A DNA stretch of 64,000 nucleotides, from NCBI RefSeq assembly GCF_030812675.1, contig NZ_JAUSTE010000004.1, forward strand, positions 62,001-126,000, written 5' to 3'. The translations under genes were made by a program, and so were the position numbers. Every line of letters begins with the position of its first letter. The stretch's first letter is position 1. Below, piece by piece: positions 52,608-61,179 of the stretch. The notes under the pieces were generated by a model, which made no database searches, was not told the DNA's origin, and saw nothing but the letters and a program-made list of their open reading frames with translations. This DNA comes from Sinomonas atrocyanea (GTDB lineage: Bacteria > Actinomycetota > Actinomycetes > Actinomycetales > Micrococcaceae).

Positions 52608-53456
52608 TCAGGCGAGCCCGGCCCGGCGCAGCACCGCCTCGGCGTGGCGCAGGATCGGGCCGTCGATCATCTTGCCCTCGTACTGGAACACGCCCGTGCC
52701 GGCGGCCTCCGCCGCGGCGAGGAGAGCCTGGGCGGCGGCGACCGCCTCGGCTGACGGCGCGTACGCGGAACGCACGGCGGCGACCTGGCCCGGATGGATG
52801 CAGGCCTTCGCCGCGAACCCGGAGGCGACGGCGTCCGCGGCCTCGGCGGAGAGCCCGTCGAGATCCGGGATGTCGGTGTAGACGGCGTCGACCGCCGCCT
52901 TCCCGTGGGCGCCGGCGGCGAGGAGCACGCTGGAGCGGGCGTGGAGGGCGACGGCCCGGTACGCGCCGTCTGCGGCACGGCTCGACGTCCCGCCGAGGGA
53001 GGCCACGAGGTCCTCGGCCCCCCACATGAGGCCCACGGTGTTCGGCTCGGCGGCGATCGACGGCGCCGCGAGGATGCCCGCGGCGGTCTCGCAGAGGGCG
53101 ATGACCCGGTAGGCGCGCAAGAGCGCGAGCTGCTCGGGCGCCTCGGCCTTGGCGAGCATGACGGTGCGGTACGGCGTGGCCTCGAGCGCCTCGAGGTCCG
53201 CGTCGAAGTGGACCGAGCCGGCGGAGTTGACGCGCACGATGGTCCGCTCCGGGTCCAGCGGTGTCTCGGCGAGGTTCCTGCGGGCCTCCGCCTTCGCGTC
53301 CGGCGCCACCGCGTCCTCGAGGTCGAGGATCACGGCGTCGGACCGCTCGGCGGCCTTGGCGAAGCGCTCGGGACGGTCGGCGGGGCAGAAGAGCAGCGCT
53401 GGCCCCATGGCGAAGGGCGCTCCGTGGGCGTGGGGCTGGGCGGTCATCTCGGTCAC
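52608..53456 (-). CDS. HpcH/HpaI-type (CitE-like) CoA ester lyase
   Basis: This 282-residue TIM-barrel protein is of the citrate lyase beta / malyl-CoA lyase family: LLFCPADRPERFAKA, AVILDLEDAVAPDAKAEAR (metal-binding region), VRVNSAGSVHF, ALCETAAGIL (Glu metal ligand near 145) and MWGAEDLVASLGG. Its likely substrate is a 3-hydroxyacyl-CoA. The GTG at 53456 overlaps the MaoC stop (GTGA). An ATG three codons in is the alternative. It is the last gene of the acyl-CoA operon. Confidence 0.88.
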   Translation of the reverse strand: MTEMTAQPHAHGAPFAMGPALLFCPADRPERFAKAAERSDAVILDLEDAVAPDAKAEARRNLAETPLDPERTIVRVNSAGSVHFDADLEALEATPYRTVMLAKAEAPEQLALLRAYRVIALCETAAGILAAPSIAAEPNTVGLMWGAEDLVASLGGTSSRAADGAYRAVALHARSSVLLAAGAHGKAAVDAVYTDIPDLDGLSAEAADAVASGFAAKACIHPGQVAAVRSAYAPSAEAVAAAQALLAAAEAAGTGVFQYEGKMIDGPILRHAEAVLRRAGLA

Positions 53457-53956
53457 CGGGTATGCGCTTCCTTGGTCCACATGAGGCACGAGCGGCGGGC
53501 CCGGGCCACGACGGTGCCGTCCTGGTTGCGCCCGGTGTGCTCGAAGGTCACGATCCCCTGTCCGGGACGCGAGGCCGAGAGGCGCTTCTCCACGACGACG
53601 GTTTCGGTGTAGAGCGTATCGCCGTGGAAGAGCGGGTGGGGGAAGGCCACGTCGGTGAGGCCCAGCTGCGCGACGATCGTCCCCTGCGTCAGCTGGGCCA
53701 CGGACTGCCCCACCATCGTGGAGAGCGTGAACATCGAGTTCATGAGCCGCTGCCCGAAGGGCTGGCCCGCGCTCCACGCCGCGTCGAGGTGGAGCGCCTG
53801 GGTGTTCATGGTGAGCGTGGTGAACAGGACGTTGTCCGCCTCGGTCACGGTGCGCCCGGGGCGGTGGGCGTAGGCCACGCCCTCCTCGAGCTCGTCGAAG
53901 TAGAGGCCGCGCTGCTCGATCACGCGGAGCGGGGCCGGCTCAGGGCTCGTTGTCAT
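53453..53956 (-). CDS. MaoC-family (R)-hydratase
   Basis: This 167-residue hot-dog-fold protein fits the mesaconyl-CoA-hydratase-like MaoC group. It has the family's [26 protein letters not shown] in parts near residue 18-45, the active-site Asp/His region [13 protein letters not shown] near 52, and [20 protein letters not shown] near 105. In this operon it would hydrate an unsaturated acyl-CoA. It overlaps the CoA-transferase B gene by 17 nt. The substrate is inferred from neighbours only. Confidence 0.9.
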   Translation of the reverse strand: MTTSPEPAPLRVIEQRGLYFDELEEGVAYAHRPGRTVTEADNVLFTTLTMNTQALHLDAAWSAGQPFGQRLMNSMFTLSTMVGQSVAQLTQGTIVAQLGLTDVAFPHPLFHGDTLYTETVVVEKRLSASRPGQGIVTFEHTGRNQDGTVVARARRSCLMWTKEAHTR

Positions 53957-54626
53957 GGATCTCCACCTCGAGCTCGGCCGCGGTCGCGGCGACGACCTGC
54001 TCCTCGGTGACCCCCGGCGCGAGCTCCCTCAGCACGAGCACCGGCCCCGGTCCCGGTTCCATCCCGGCGCCCACCCCGCTGCGCTGCACGTCGATCACGC
54101 CCAGGTCCGTGATGATCCGGTCGACGCACGCCCGGCCCGTGAGCGGCAGCGTGCACTCGGGCAGGATCTTGGGGTTCCCGTTCCGGTCCGTGTGCTCCAT
54201 CATGACGATGAGCCGCTTGGCGCCGAAGACGAGGTCCATGGCGCCCCCCATGCCCTTGACCATCTTCCCGGGGATCATCCAGTTGGCGAGGTCGCCGTGG
54301 GCGGAGACCTCCATGGCCCCGAGCACGGCGACGTCCACGTGGCCGCCCCGGACCATGCCGAACGAGGTCGCCGAGTCGAAGAACGCCGCGCCGCGGTTGA
54401 CGGTCACGGTCTCCTTGCCGGCGTTGATGAGGTCCGGGTCGACTTCGTCCTCGCGCGGGTACCGGCCCGTGCCGAGGATGCCGTTCTCGGAGTGGAGGAC
54501 CACCTCGACCCCGTCCGGGATGTAGTTGGGGATCAGGGTGGGCATGCCGATGCCCAGATTGACGTACTGTCCGTTCTCGAGCTCCCGGGCCACTCGCGCG
54601 GCGAGCTCATTGCGGGTCCACGGCAT
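53940..54626 (-). CDS. 3-oxoacid CoA-transferase subunit B
   Basis: This 228-residue subunit carries the catalytic Glu in [11 protein letters not shown] near residue 47 and the family's [17 protein letters not shown] near 22, [23 protein letters not shown] near 95 and [14 protein letters not shown] near 130. With subunit A it transfers CoA between succinyl-CoA and acetoacetate. It follows subunit A by 2 nt. Its ATG is preceded by GAGGGGGCCTGAAG. Confidence 0.95.
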   Translation of the reverse strand: MPWTRNELAARVARELENGQYVNLGIGMPTLIPNYIPDGVEVVLHSENGILGTGRYPREDEVDPDLINAGKETVTVNRGAAFFDSATSFGMVRGGHVDVAVLGAMEVSAHGDLANWMIPGKMVKGMGGAMDLVFGAKRLIVMMEHTDRNGNPKILPECTLPLTGRACVDRIITDLGVIDVQRSGVGAGMEPGPGPVLVLRELAPGVTEEQVVAATAAELEVEIHDNEP

Positions 54627-54628
54627 CT

Positions 54629-55402
54629 TCAGGCCCCCTCGGTGGTCGACACGGTCCGCTTCTCGATGCGCTTCTCGGCGTGCGGGCTGCCCGGCGGGAC
54701 GTGGACGACGCGCTGGACGAAGATGCCGGGCAGGTCGATGTTCTCGGGGTCGAGCTCCCCCGGCTCGACGAGCTCCTCGACCTCGGCGATCGTGACCCGG
54801 CCGGCCATCGCGCACAGCGGGTTGAAGTTCATGGCCGTCGCGTGGAACACCAGGTTCCCGTGGCGGTCCGCCTTCTGGGCGTGCACGAGCGCGAAGTCCG
54901 GGGTGAGGGACTCCTCGAGCACGTACTCGGCGCCGTTGAAGGTGCGCACCTCCTTCGGCGAGGACGCGAGCACCACGTTCCCGTCGGCGTCGTACTTCTG
55001 CGGCAGGCCGCCCTCGGCGACGAGGGTCCCCACCCCGGCCGCCGTGTAGAAGGCGGGGATGCCGGCCCCGCCGGCGCGGAGCTTCTCGGCGAGGGTGCCC
55101 TGCGGGGTCAGGACCACCTCGAGCTCGCCCGCGAGGAACTGCCGCGCGAACTCCTTGTTCTCGCCCACATAGGAGCTGATGGTGCGGGTGATCCGGCCGT
55201 CCGCGAGGAGGATCCCGAGGCCCCAGTCGTCCACCCCGCAGTTGTTGCTGATGGTGGTCAGGCCGCCAGTGCCCTGGGCGTGCAGGGCGTCGATGAGCGC
55301 CACGGGGATGCCGCACAGCCCGAACCCGCCGACGGCGAGCGATGCACCGTCCCCGATGTCCGCGACCGCCTCCTCGGCGCTCGCCACCACTTTGTCGATC
55401 AC
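54629..55402 (-). CDS. 3-oxoacid CoA-transferase subunit A
   Basis: This 257-residue subunit has the CoA-transferase A pattern [21 protein letters not shown] near residue 20-40, [20 protein letters not shown] near 52, [20 protein letters not shown] near 76 and [20 protein letters not shown] near 185. It pairs with the downstream subunit B. GTG start with GAGGAGG upstream. Its place after the acyl-CoA dehydrogenase suggests handling of acetoacetate made by the pathway. Confidence 0.95.
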   Translation of the reverse strand: MIDKVVASAEEAVADIGDGASLAVGGFGLCGIPVALIDALHAQGTGGLTTISNNCGVDDWGLGILLADGRITRTISSYVGENKEFARQFLAGELEVVLTPQGTLAEKLRAGGAGIPAFYTAAGVGTLVAEGGLPQKYDADGNVVLASSPKEVRTFNGAEYVLEESLTPDFALVHAQKADRHGNLVFHATAMNFNPLCAMAGRVTIAEVEELVEPGELDPENIDLPGIFVQRVVHVPPGSPHAEKRIEKRTVSTTEGA

Positions 55403-55478
55403 GTGCCCCTCCTCGTTGCGTTGCTGCCGGGCCTGCCCTCATCCAACGTCAGGGCCGGCCCCTTTGGCTAGAGCCGGG

Positions 55479-56651
55479 TCACAGCCCCAGTTCGCGGGCG
55501 ATGAGCATGAGCTGGACCTCCGTGGTGCCCTCGCCGATCTCGAGGATCTTCGAGTCGCGGTAGTGCCGGGCCACGGTCGACTCGTTGATGAACCCGTAGC
55601 CGCCGAACACCTGCGTGGCGTCGCGGGCGTTGTCCATCGCGGCCTCCCCCGCCACCATCTTGGCGATCGCGGCCTCGGTCTTGAAGGGCTTGCCGGCGAG
55701 CATGCGCGCGGCCGCGTCGTAGTAGGCGAGCCTGGCGGTGTGGGCGCGGGCCTGCATGCGGGCGATCTTGAACTGGATGGCCTGGTACTTGCCGATGTTC
55801 GTCCCGAACGCGGTGCGCTCCTTGGCGTACTTCACAGACAGGTCGACGCAGCCCTGGGCTGCGCCCGTGGCGAGGGCGGCGATCGCGATGCGGCCCTCGT
55901 CGAGGATGGAGAGGAAGTTGGCGTAGCCGCGGCCGCGCACGCCGAGGAGGTTCTCCTCGGGGACGCGCGCGTCCTTGAAGGAGAGCGGGTGGGTGTCCGA
56001 GGCGTTCCAGCCCACCTTGTTGTAGGGCTTCTCGGCGCGGAACCCCGGAGTGCCCGAGGGCACGATGATCGTGGAGATCTCCTTGCGGGCGGTCCCGTCG
56101 GCCCGCTCTTCCGTGCCGGTCACCGCCGTGACGGTCACGAAGCTCGTGATGTCCGTGCCGGAGTTCGTGATGAACTCCTTCGACCCGCTGATGACCCACT
56201 CGCGCCCGTCGGCCCCGTCCTCGAGCCGCGCGGTCGTCTTGGTCCCCCCTGCGTCCGACCCGGCTCCGGGCTCCGTCAGGCCGAAGCCGGCGAGCGCCCG
56301 GCCCGCGGCGAGGTCCGGCAGGAGCGCCTCCTTCTGCTTCTCGGTGCCGAAGCGGTGGATCGGCATGGCCCCCAGCGAGACGCCGGCCTCGAGCGTGATC
56401 GCGACCGACTGGTCGACGCGGCCGAGCTGCTCGAGCGAGAGGGCGAGCGCGAAGTAGTCCCCGCCCATCCCGCCGTACTCCTCCGGGAAGGGCAGGCCGA
56501 ACAGGCCCATCTCGCCCATCTGGGCGATGACCTCGTAGGGGAAGCTGTGCTCCTCGTCGTGCCGGGCGGACACGGGCGCGACGACCTCGTCGGCGAACTC
56601 GCGCACCGTGTCGGACAGCTCCTGGTACTCGTCGCTGAGCTGGAAGTCCAT
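55479..56651 (-). CDS. Acyl-CoA dehydrogenase, isovaleryl-CoA-type
   Basis: This 390-residue FAD enzyme oxidises an acyl-CoA to the 2,3-enoyl-CoA. It shows FGLPFPEEYGGMGGDYFALA near residue 53, FGLTEPGAGSDAGGTKTTA near 125, FITNSGTDITSFVTV near 155 and the C-terminal QVFGGYGFINESTVARHYRD with ILEIGEGTTEVQ. The match to short branched-chain (isovaleryl) enzymes fits the adjacent methylcrotonyl-CoA-type carboxylase. Chain specificity is inferred. It follows the carboxylase alpha gene by 4 nt. Confidence 0.93.
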   Translation of the reverse strand: MDFQLSDEYQELSDTVREFADEVVAPVSARHDEEHSFPYEVIAQMGEMGLFGLPFPEEYGGMGGDYFALALSLEQLGRVDQSVAITLEAGVSLGAMPIHRFGTEKQKEALLPDLAAGRALAGFGLTEPGAGSDAGGTKTTARLEDGADGREWVISGSKEFITNSGTDITSFVTVTAVTGTEERADGTARKEISTIIVPSGTPGFRAEKPYNKVGWNASDTHPLSFKDARVPEENLLGVRGRGYANFLSILDEGRIAIAALATGAAQGCVDLSVKYAKERTAFGTNIGKYQAIQFKIARMQARAHTARLAYYDAAARMLAGKPFKTEAAIAKMVAGEAAMDNARDATQVFGGYGFINESTVARHYRDSKILEIGEGTTEVQLMLIARELGL

Positions 56652-56655
56652 GGAT

Positions 56656-58773
56656 TCAGGCTCCTTCGTGCGCGTCGCGCTGTGGGGCTTCGTGGTGGGG
56701 GGTGACGGTGGCGACGACCTGGTCGGCCTTGACGAGGGCGCCGGGGGTGACGTGCAGCGCCACGGTCCCGGCGAAGGCGGCGACGAGCTGGTGCTCCATC
56801 TTCATGGCCTCGACCGAGACGAGGGGCTGGCCGGCCTCGACGGCCTGGCCGTGGTCGACGGCGACGGAGACGACGGTGCCAGGCATGGGCGTGCGGACCT
56901 CGGGCGCCGCCTCGCCCTCGTGGCGGTGGACGGCGGCGCGGAGCCGCTCGAGCCGCTCCGCGCGGCCGAGGACGGGGAGGGCGGTGGACCAGCCCGCCTC
57001 GCCGAGGTGCACGGTGCTCTCCCCCGCCGGGCCCTCCGCGAGCGCCCAGGAGTAGCGGTGCTCCTCGCCGTCGAGGGTGAGGACGACGCCGGCCTGCCCC
57101 ACCCGCTCGAGGCCCGCCCCGCGTGGGGCTCCCCGCTCGGAGCCGACGTCCACGCGGACCGTCCCGGCGCCGTCGGCCGCGCCGGCCGGGGGCGCGTGCA
57201 CGGCGACGGTCACGACGCCGCCGTCCGGGCCGCCGAGGCTCATGCGGCGGGCGGCGGGGGCTCCGAGGCGCCAGCCGTCCGCGGCCCACGGCCCTGTGGC
57301 GGCCGCGTCGACTGCATCGGCTGCGGTCCCGGCGGCGAGGAGCGCCGCCGCCGCGTAGTCGGCCTCTCCGGGCGTCCGGAAGGCGAGGCCGTCGAGCCGG
57401 CGCTCGATCAGGGTGGTGTCGAGGTGTCCGGCGCGCACGTCCGGGTCGGCGAGCAGGAGCCTGAGGTACTCGATGTTGGTCTCGACGCCGAGCACGGTGT
57501 ACCGGGAGAGCGCGGCGTCCAGCGTCTCGAGGGCCTCGCCCCGGGTGGGGCCCCACGCGATGCACTTGGCGAGCATCGGGTCGTAGTCCGAGCCGATGGC
57601 CAGGCCCGGCTCGAGGGAGCTGTCCACGCGCACGCGATCCCCGGCTGGCTCGTCGAGGACCTCGATCCGGCCGGTGGCGGGGAGGAAGCCCCGGGCGGGG
57701 ACCTCGGCGTAGACGCGGGCCTCGATGGCGTGGCCGTCGAGGCGGAGGTCCTCCTGGCGCAGGGCCAGGGGCTCGCCGGCCGCGACCCGGAGCTGCTGCT
57801 CGACGAGGTCGATGCCCGTGACCATCTCCGTCACCGGGTGCTCGACCTGGAGGCGGGTGTTCATCTCCATGAAGAAGAAGTCGTCCGGCGCCTCGTCGGA
57901 GACGAGGAACTCGACCGTGCCGGCGCCGACGTAGCCGACGGAGCGCGCGGCCTCGCACGCGGCTGCGCCGATGCGGGCGCGGGTGTCCGGGCCCTGCTCG
58001 GTGTCGAACAGCGGCGAGGGGGCCTCCTCGATGACCTTCTGGTGCCGTCGCTGGAGGGAGCACTCGCGCTCGCCGAGGTGGATGGTGGTGCCGCGGGTGT
58101 CCGCGAGGACCTGGACCTCGATGTGCCGGGGGGCGCGGACGAGCCGCTCGAGGAGCAGCGTCCCGTCGCCGAAGGCGGCGGTCGCGACCCTGCGGGCTGT
58201 CGCGAGGGCGCCCGGCAGGTCTGCCGCGGACTCGACGACGGTCATGCCCTTGCCGCCGCCGCCGGCCGAGGGCTTGATGAGCAGCGGATAGCCCACGCCC
58301 TCGGCGCGCCCGATGAGCTCGGCGTCCGTGAGGCCCGGCTCGGGGACGCCCGGGATGACCGGGACGCCGTGGCCCGCGACGTGGTTCTTGGCCCGGATCT
58401 TGTCCCCCATGACCGCGAGGGCCTCGGGCCCGGGGCCCACGAACACGATGCCGGCGTCGGCGAGGGAGCGGGCGAGTGCGGCGTTCTCGCTCAGGAAGCC
58501 GTAGCCCGGGTGGACGGCCTCCGCCCCGGTGGCGCGGGCCGCCTCGACGATCGCGGGGATGCTCAGGTAGCTCTGCGCTGCAGGGGCGGGGCCGATGCGG
58601 ACGGCCTCGTCGGCCTCGTGGACGTGGCGCGCCCCGGCGTCGGCGTCGCTGTACACCGCGACGGAGGCGACGCCGAGCCGGCGAAGGGTCCGGATCACGC
58701 GGCACGCGATCTCGCCGCGGTTGGCCACGAGGACCTTGGCGAAGGGCCGGGCGGAAGCAGTGGTGGCGGTCAT
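56656..58773 (-). CDS. Biotin-dependent acyl-CoA carboxylase alpha subunit
   Basis: This 705-residue subunit combines a biotin carboxylase (KVLVANRGEIACRVIRTLRR; ATP-grasp loop KPSAGGGGKGMTVV near 163; FMEMNTRLQVEHPVTEMV near 295) and a C-terminal biotin carrier with VEAMKMEHQ (Lys658). Partner carboxyltransferase and the acyl-CoA dehydrogenase suggest methylcrotonyl-CoA as substrate. I use ATG 58773, 10 nt after AGGA. GTG 58782 would overlap the upstream stop as GTGA. Confidence 0.94.
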   Translation of the reverse strand: MTATTASARPFAKVLVANRGEIACRVIRTLRRLGVASVAVYSDADAGARHVHEADEAVRIGPAPAAQSYLSIPAIVEAARATGAEAVHPGYGFLSENAALARSLADAGIVFVGPGPEALAVMGDKIRAKNHVAGHGVPVIPGVPEPGLTDAELIGRAEGVGYPLLIKPSAGGGGKGMTVVESAADLPGALATARRVATAAFGDGTLLLERLVRAPRHIEVQVLADTRGTTIHLGERECSLQRRHQKVIEEAPSPLFDTEQGPDTRARIGAAACEAARSVGYVGAGTVEFLVSDEAPDDFFFMEMNTRLQVEHPVTEMVTGIDLVEQQLRVAAGEPLALRQEDLRLDGHAIEARVYAEVPARGFLPATGRIEVLDEPAGDRVRVDSSLEPGLAIGSDYDPMLAKCIAWGPTRGEALETLDAALSRYTVLGVETNIEYLRLLLADPDVRAGHLDTTLIERRLDGLAFRTPGEADYAAAALLAAGTAADAVDAAATGPWAADGWRLGAPAARRMSLGGPDGGVVTVAVHAPPAGAADGAGTVRVDVGSERGAPRGAGLERVGQAGVVLTLDGEEHRYSWALAEGPAGESTVHLGEAGWSTALPVLGRAERLERLRAAVHRHEGEAAPEVRTPMPGTVVSVAVDHGQAVEAGQPLVSVEAMKMEHQLVAAFAGTVALHVTPGALVKADQVVATVTPHHEAPQRDAHEGA

Positions 58774-58778
58774 GCGGC

Positions 58779-60386
58779 TCACATCCTGAAGATGCCGAAG
58801 GACGTCTCCGGCAGGGGGGACTGGGCAACGACGGCGAGGGCCATTCCGAGCACCCGGCGCGTGTCGGCCGGGTCGATGACGCCGTCGTCCCAGAGCCTCG
58901 CGGTCGAGTAGTAGGGGCTCCCCTGGGCCTCGTACTGCGCGCGGATCGGGGCCTTGAAGGCGTCCTCCTCGGCCGCGGCCCACTCCTCGCCGCGGGCCTC
59001 GAACTGGTCGCGCTTGACGGTCGCGAGCACCGACGCGGCCTGGTTGCCGCCCATCACCGAGATGCGGCTCGCCGGCCACATCCACAGGAACCGCGGCGAG
59101 TAGGCACGCCCGCACATCGAGTAGTTGCCGGCGCCGAAGGACCCGCCGATCACCACCGTGAGCTTGGGGACCCGGGTCGTGGCGACGGCGGTGACCATCT
59201 TCGCGCCGTGCTTGGCGATCCCGCCGTGCTCGTAGTCGCGGCCCACCATGAAGCCGGAGATGTTCTGCAGGAACACGAGCGGGATGCCGCGCTGGTCGCA
59301 CAGCTCGATGAAGTGCGCGCCCTTCATCGCCGACTCGGAGAACAGCACCCCGTTGTTCGCCACGATCCCGACCGGATGCCCGTCCAGGTGCGCGAAGCCC
59401 GTGACGAGCGTGGGGCCGTAGTCCTTCTTGAACTCGTGGAACTCGCTGCCGTCCACGAGCCGGGCGATGACCTCGTGGACGTCGTACTGGGCGTTGACGT
59501 CGACGGGCACCACGCCGTACAGCTCGGACGGGTCGGCCTGGGGCTCGACGGGGGTGCGCACCGCCCAGGGCGCCGCGGCCGGGGACGGGAGGGTCTCGAC
59601 GATGCTGCGGACGATCTCGAGGGCGTGCTCGTCGTTGTCGGCGAGGTGGTCCGCCACGCCGGAGACCTTGGCGTGGACCTCTCCCCCGCCCAGCTCCTCC
59701 GCGGTGACCACCTCGCCGATCGCGGCCTTCACGAGCGGCGGGCCGCCGAGGAAGATCGTGCCCTGGTTCCGCACGATCACCGTCTCGTCACTCATCGCCG
59801 GCACATAGGCGCCGCCGGCGGTGCACGAGCCGAGGACCGCGGCGATCTGGGGGATCTTGGCTGCGGAGAGGCGGGCCTGGTTGTAGAAGATCCGGCCGAA
59901 GTGGTCGCGGTCGGGGAACACCTCGTCCTGCTTGGGCAGGAACGCCCCGCCCGAGTCGACGAGGTAGATGCAGGGAAGCCGGTTCTCGAGCGCGATCTCC
60001 TGGGCGCGCAGGTGCTTCTTGACCGTCATGGGGTAGTAGGTGCCGCCCTTGACCGTCGCGTCGTTGGACACGACCATGACGTGGCGGCCGTGGACCAGGC
60101 CGATGCCGGCGATCACGCCCGCGGCCGGGCACTCGCCGTCGTACATGCCGTCCGCGGCGAGCGGGGAGACCTCCAGGAACGGCGAGCCCTCGTCCAGCAG
60201 GACGTCGATGCGCTCGCGCGGCAGCAGCTTGCCGCGGGCCACGTGGCGCTCGCGGGAGCGCTCGGGGCCGCCGAGGGCCGCCGCGGCGAGGCGCGCCCGC
60301 AGCCCGTCGGCGAGGGCGCGCTGGGCAGCGCGGTTCTCGGCGAAGGCGGGGCCTGCCGGGTCGATCCGGCTGGTCAGGGTCTCCAT
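58779..60386 (-). CDS. Acyl-CoA carboxylase carboxyltransferase, methylcrotonyl-CoA type
   Basis: This 535-residue beta subunit has the crotonase-like carboxyltransferase halves. Blocks [40 protein letters not shown] and MGSC-type [20 protein letters not shown] (residues about 105-200) match methylcrotonyl-CoA carboxylase better than propionyl-CoA carboxylase by memory. Later come [16 protein letters not shown] and [19 protein letters not shown] with GGAGGA upstream. It is the first gene of the operon, divergent from the TetR gene across the paired operators. Confidence 0.94.
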   Translation of the reverse strand: METLTSRIDPAGPAFAENRAAQRALADGLRARLAAAALGGPERSRERHVARGKLLPRERIDVLLDEGSPFLEVSPLAADGMYDGECPAAGVIAGIGLVHGRHVMVVSNDATVKGGTYYPMTVKKHLRAQEIALENRLPCIYLVDSGGAFLPKQDEVFPDRDHFGRIFYNQARLSAAKIPQIAAVLGSCTAGGAYVPAMSDETVIVRNQGTIFLGGPPLVKAAIGEVVTAEELGGGEVHAKVSGVADHLADNDEHALEIVRSIVETLPSPAAAPWAVRTPVEPQADPSELYGVVPVDVNAQYDVHEVIARLVDGSEFHEFKKDYGPTLVTGFAHLDGHPVGIVANNGVLFSESAMKGAHFIELCDQRGIPLVFLQNISGFMVGRDYEHGGIAKHGAKMVTAVATTRVPKLTVVIGGSFGAGNYSMCGRAYSPRFLWMWPASRISVMGGNQAASVLATVKRDQFEARGEEWAAAEEDAFKAPIRAQYEAQGSPYYSTARLWDDGVIDPADTRRVLGMALAVVAQSPLPETSFGIFRM

Positions 60387-60422
60387 CGGTCCTCCGGGAC
60401 GGGCGGGGCCCGCATCAACTCG

Positions 60423-60438
60423 GTTAGTGACGGCTAAC
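60423..60438. promoter_or_regulatory. operator 1 of acyl-CoA operon
   Basis: GTTAGTGACGGCTAAC is a perfect 5-bp inverted repeat with a 6-nt spacer, 37 nt upstream of the carboxylase start. It has the same spacing and half-site (GTTAR) as operator 2, centred 26 bp away. Confidence 0.7.
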
Positions 60439-60447
60439 TGGAATCTA

Positions 60448-60465
60448 AGTTAATGTGGATTAACT
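60448..60465. promoter_or_regulatory. operator 2 of acyl-CoA operon
   Basis: AGTTAATGTGGATTAACT is a perfect 6-bp inverted repeat with a 6-nt spacer, between the divergent TetR and carboxylase genes. It is the best candidate for the TetR binding site. On the minus strand TTAACTTAGATTCC alongside gives AT-rich -10-like words. Confidence 0.75.
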
Positions 60466-60507
60466 GTGATGTCCAGCACAGGGGTTTCCGCCGGACCGGG
60501 GAGGGAC

Positions 60508-61122
60508 ATGGGCGAGAGCACGAGCCCGCGCGTGCAGGCCAAGGCCGAGCGGCGGCGGGCCATCCTCGACGCGGCTGCAGGGCTGTTCGCGGCGCAGGGC
60601 TATGCGGGGGCCTCGCTCGAGGACCTCGGCGCGGCCGCGGGCGTGAGCGGGCCTGCGATCTACCGCCACTTCCCCGGCAAGCAGGCGGTGCTCGGGGCGC
60701 TGCTGGTCGGCGTCAGCGAGGATCTGCTCGAGGGCGGGCGCCGGGTGGCGCAGGAGGCGGCATTCGGCGCGGACGACGACGGCGCTCCCGTCCGCGCGCT
60801 CGTTGCCTTCCACGTGGACTTCGCCCTGGCCCAGCCGGACGTGATCCGGGTCCAGGACCGCGACTTCGGCTCCCTCGCGGAGGCGGACCGCCGGCGGGTG
60901 CGTTCGCTGCAGCTCGCCTATGTCGACGTGTGGTGCGATGCCCTGCGGCCGGTGCATCCCGCGGCGAGCGCGGCGGAGCTGCGGATGCGGGCGCAGGCCG
61001 TGTTCGGCCTCATCAACTCCACGCCGCACTCGGTGCGCAGGCCGGGCGGGCGGGTGAGGGCCTCGTCGGCCAGGGCGACGCTCGCCCTCATGGCGGAAGC
61101 GGCGCTCACGGCCAGGCCGTGA
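60508..61122 (+). CDS. TetR-family regulator of the acyl-CoA operon
   Basis: This 204-residue protein has a TetR DNA-binding domain (AERRRAILDAAAGLFAAQGY, SLEDLGAAAGVSGPAIYRHF) and an all-helical effector domain (LVAFHVDFALAQPDVIRVQDRDFGSLAEA in parts). I start it at ATG 60508, with GGGGAGGG 3-4 nt upstream. Earlier in-frame starts (GTG 60466, ATG 60469) touch operator 2 and lack a ribosome site. It is expected to repress the divergent degradation operon and itself, with an acyl-CoA or acid as inducer. Its stop is convergent with the LGFP gene. Confidence 0.9.
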   Translation: MGESTSPRVQAKAERRRAILDAAAGLFAAQGYAGASLEDLGAAAGVSGPAIYRHFPGKQAVLGALLVGVSEDLLEGGRRVAQEAAFGADDDGAPVRALVAFHVDFALAQPDVIRVQDRDFGSLAEADRRRVRSLQLAYVDVWCDALRPVHPAASAAELRMRAQAVFGLINSTPHSVRRPGGRVRASSARATLALMAEAALTARP

Positions 61123-61138
61123 GCGCCGCTCCCCCGGC

Positions 61139-61168
61139 GGGCCAGCAGACGGGACAGGTCGCTGGCCC
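61139..61168. terminator. hairpin between convergent genes
   Basis: Perfect 8-bp arms (GGGCCAGC 61139-61146 and GCTGGCCC 61161-61168) enclose a 14-nt loop in the 57-nt gap after the TetR gene and the LGFP gene. It has no T-run. Confidence 0.5.
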
Positions 61169-61179
61169 AGGTCCTCACC

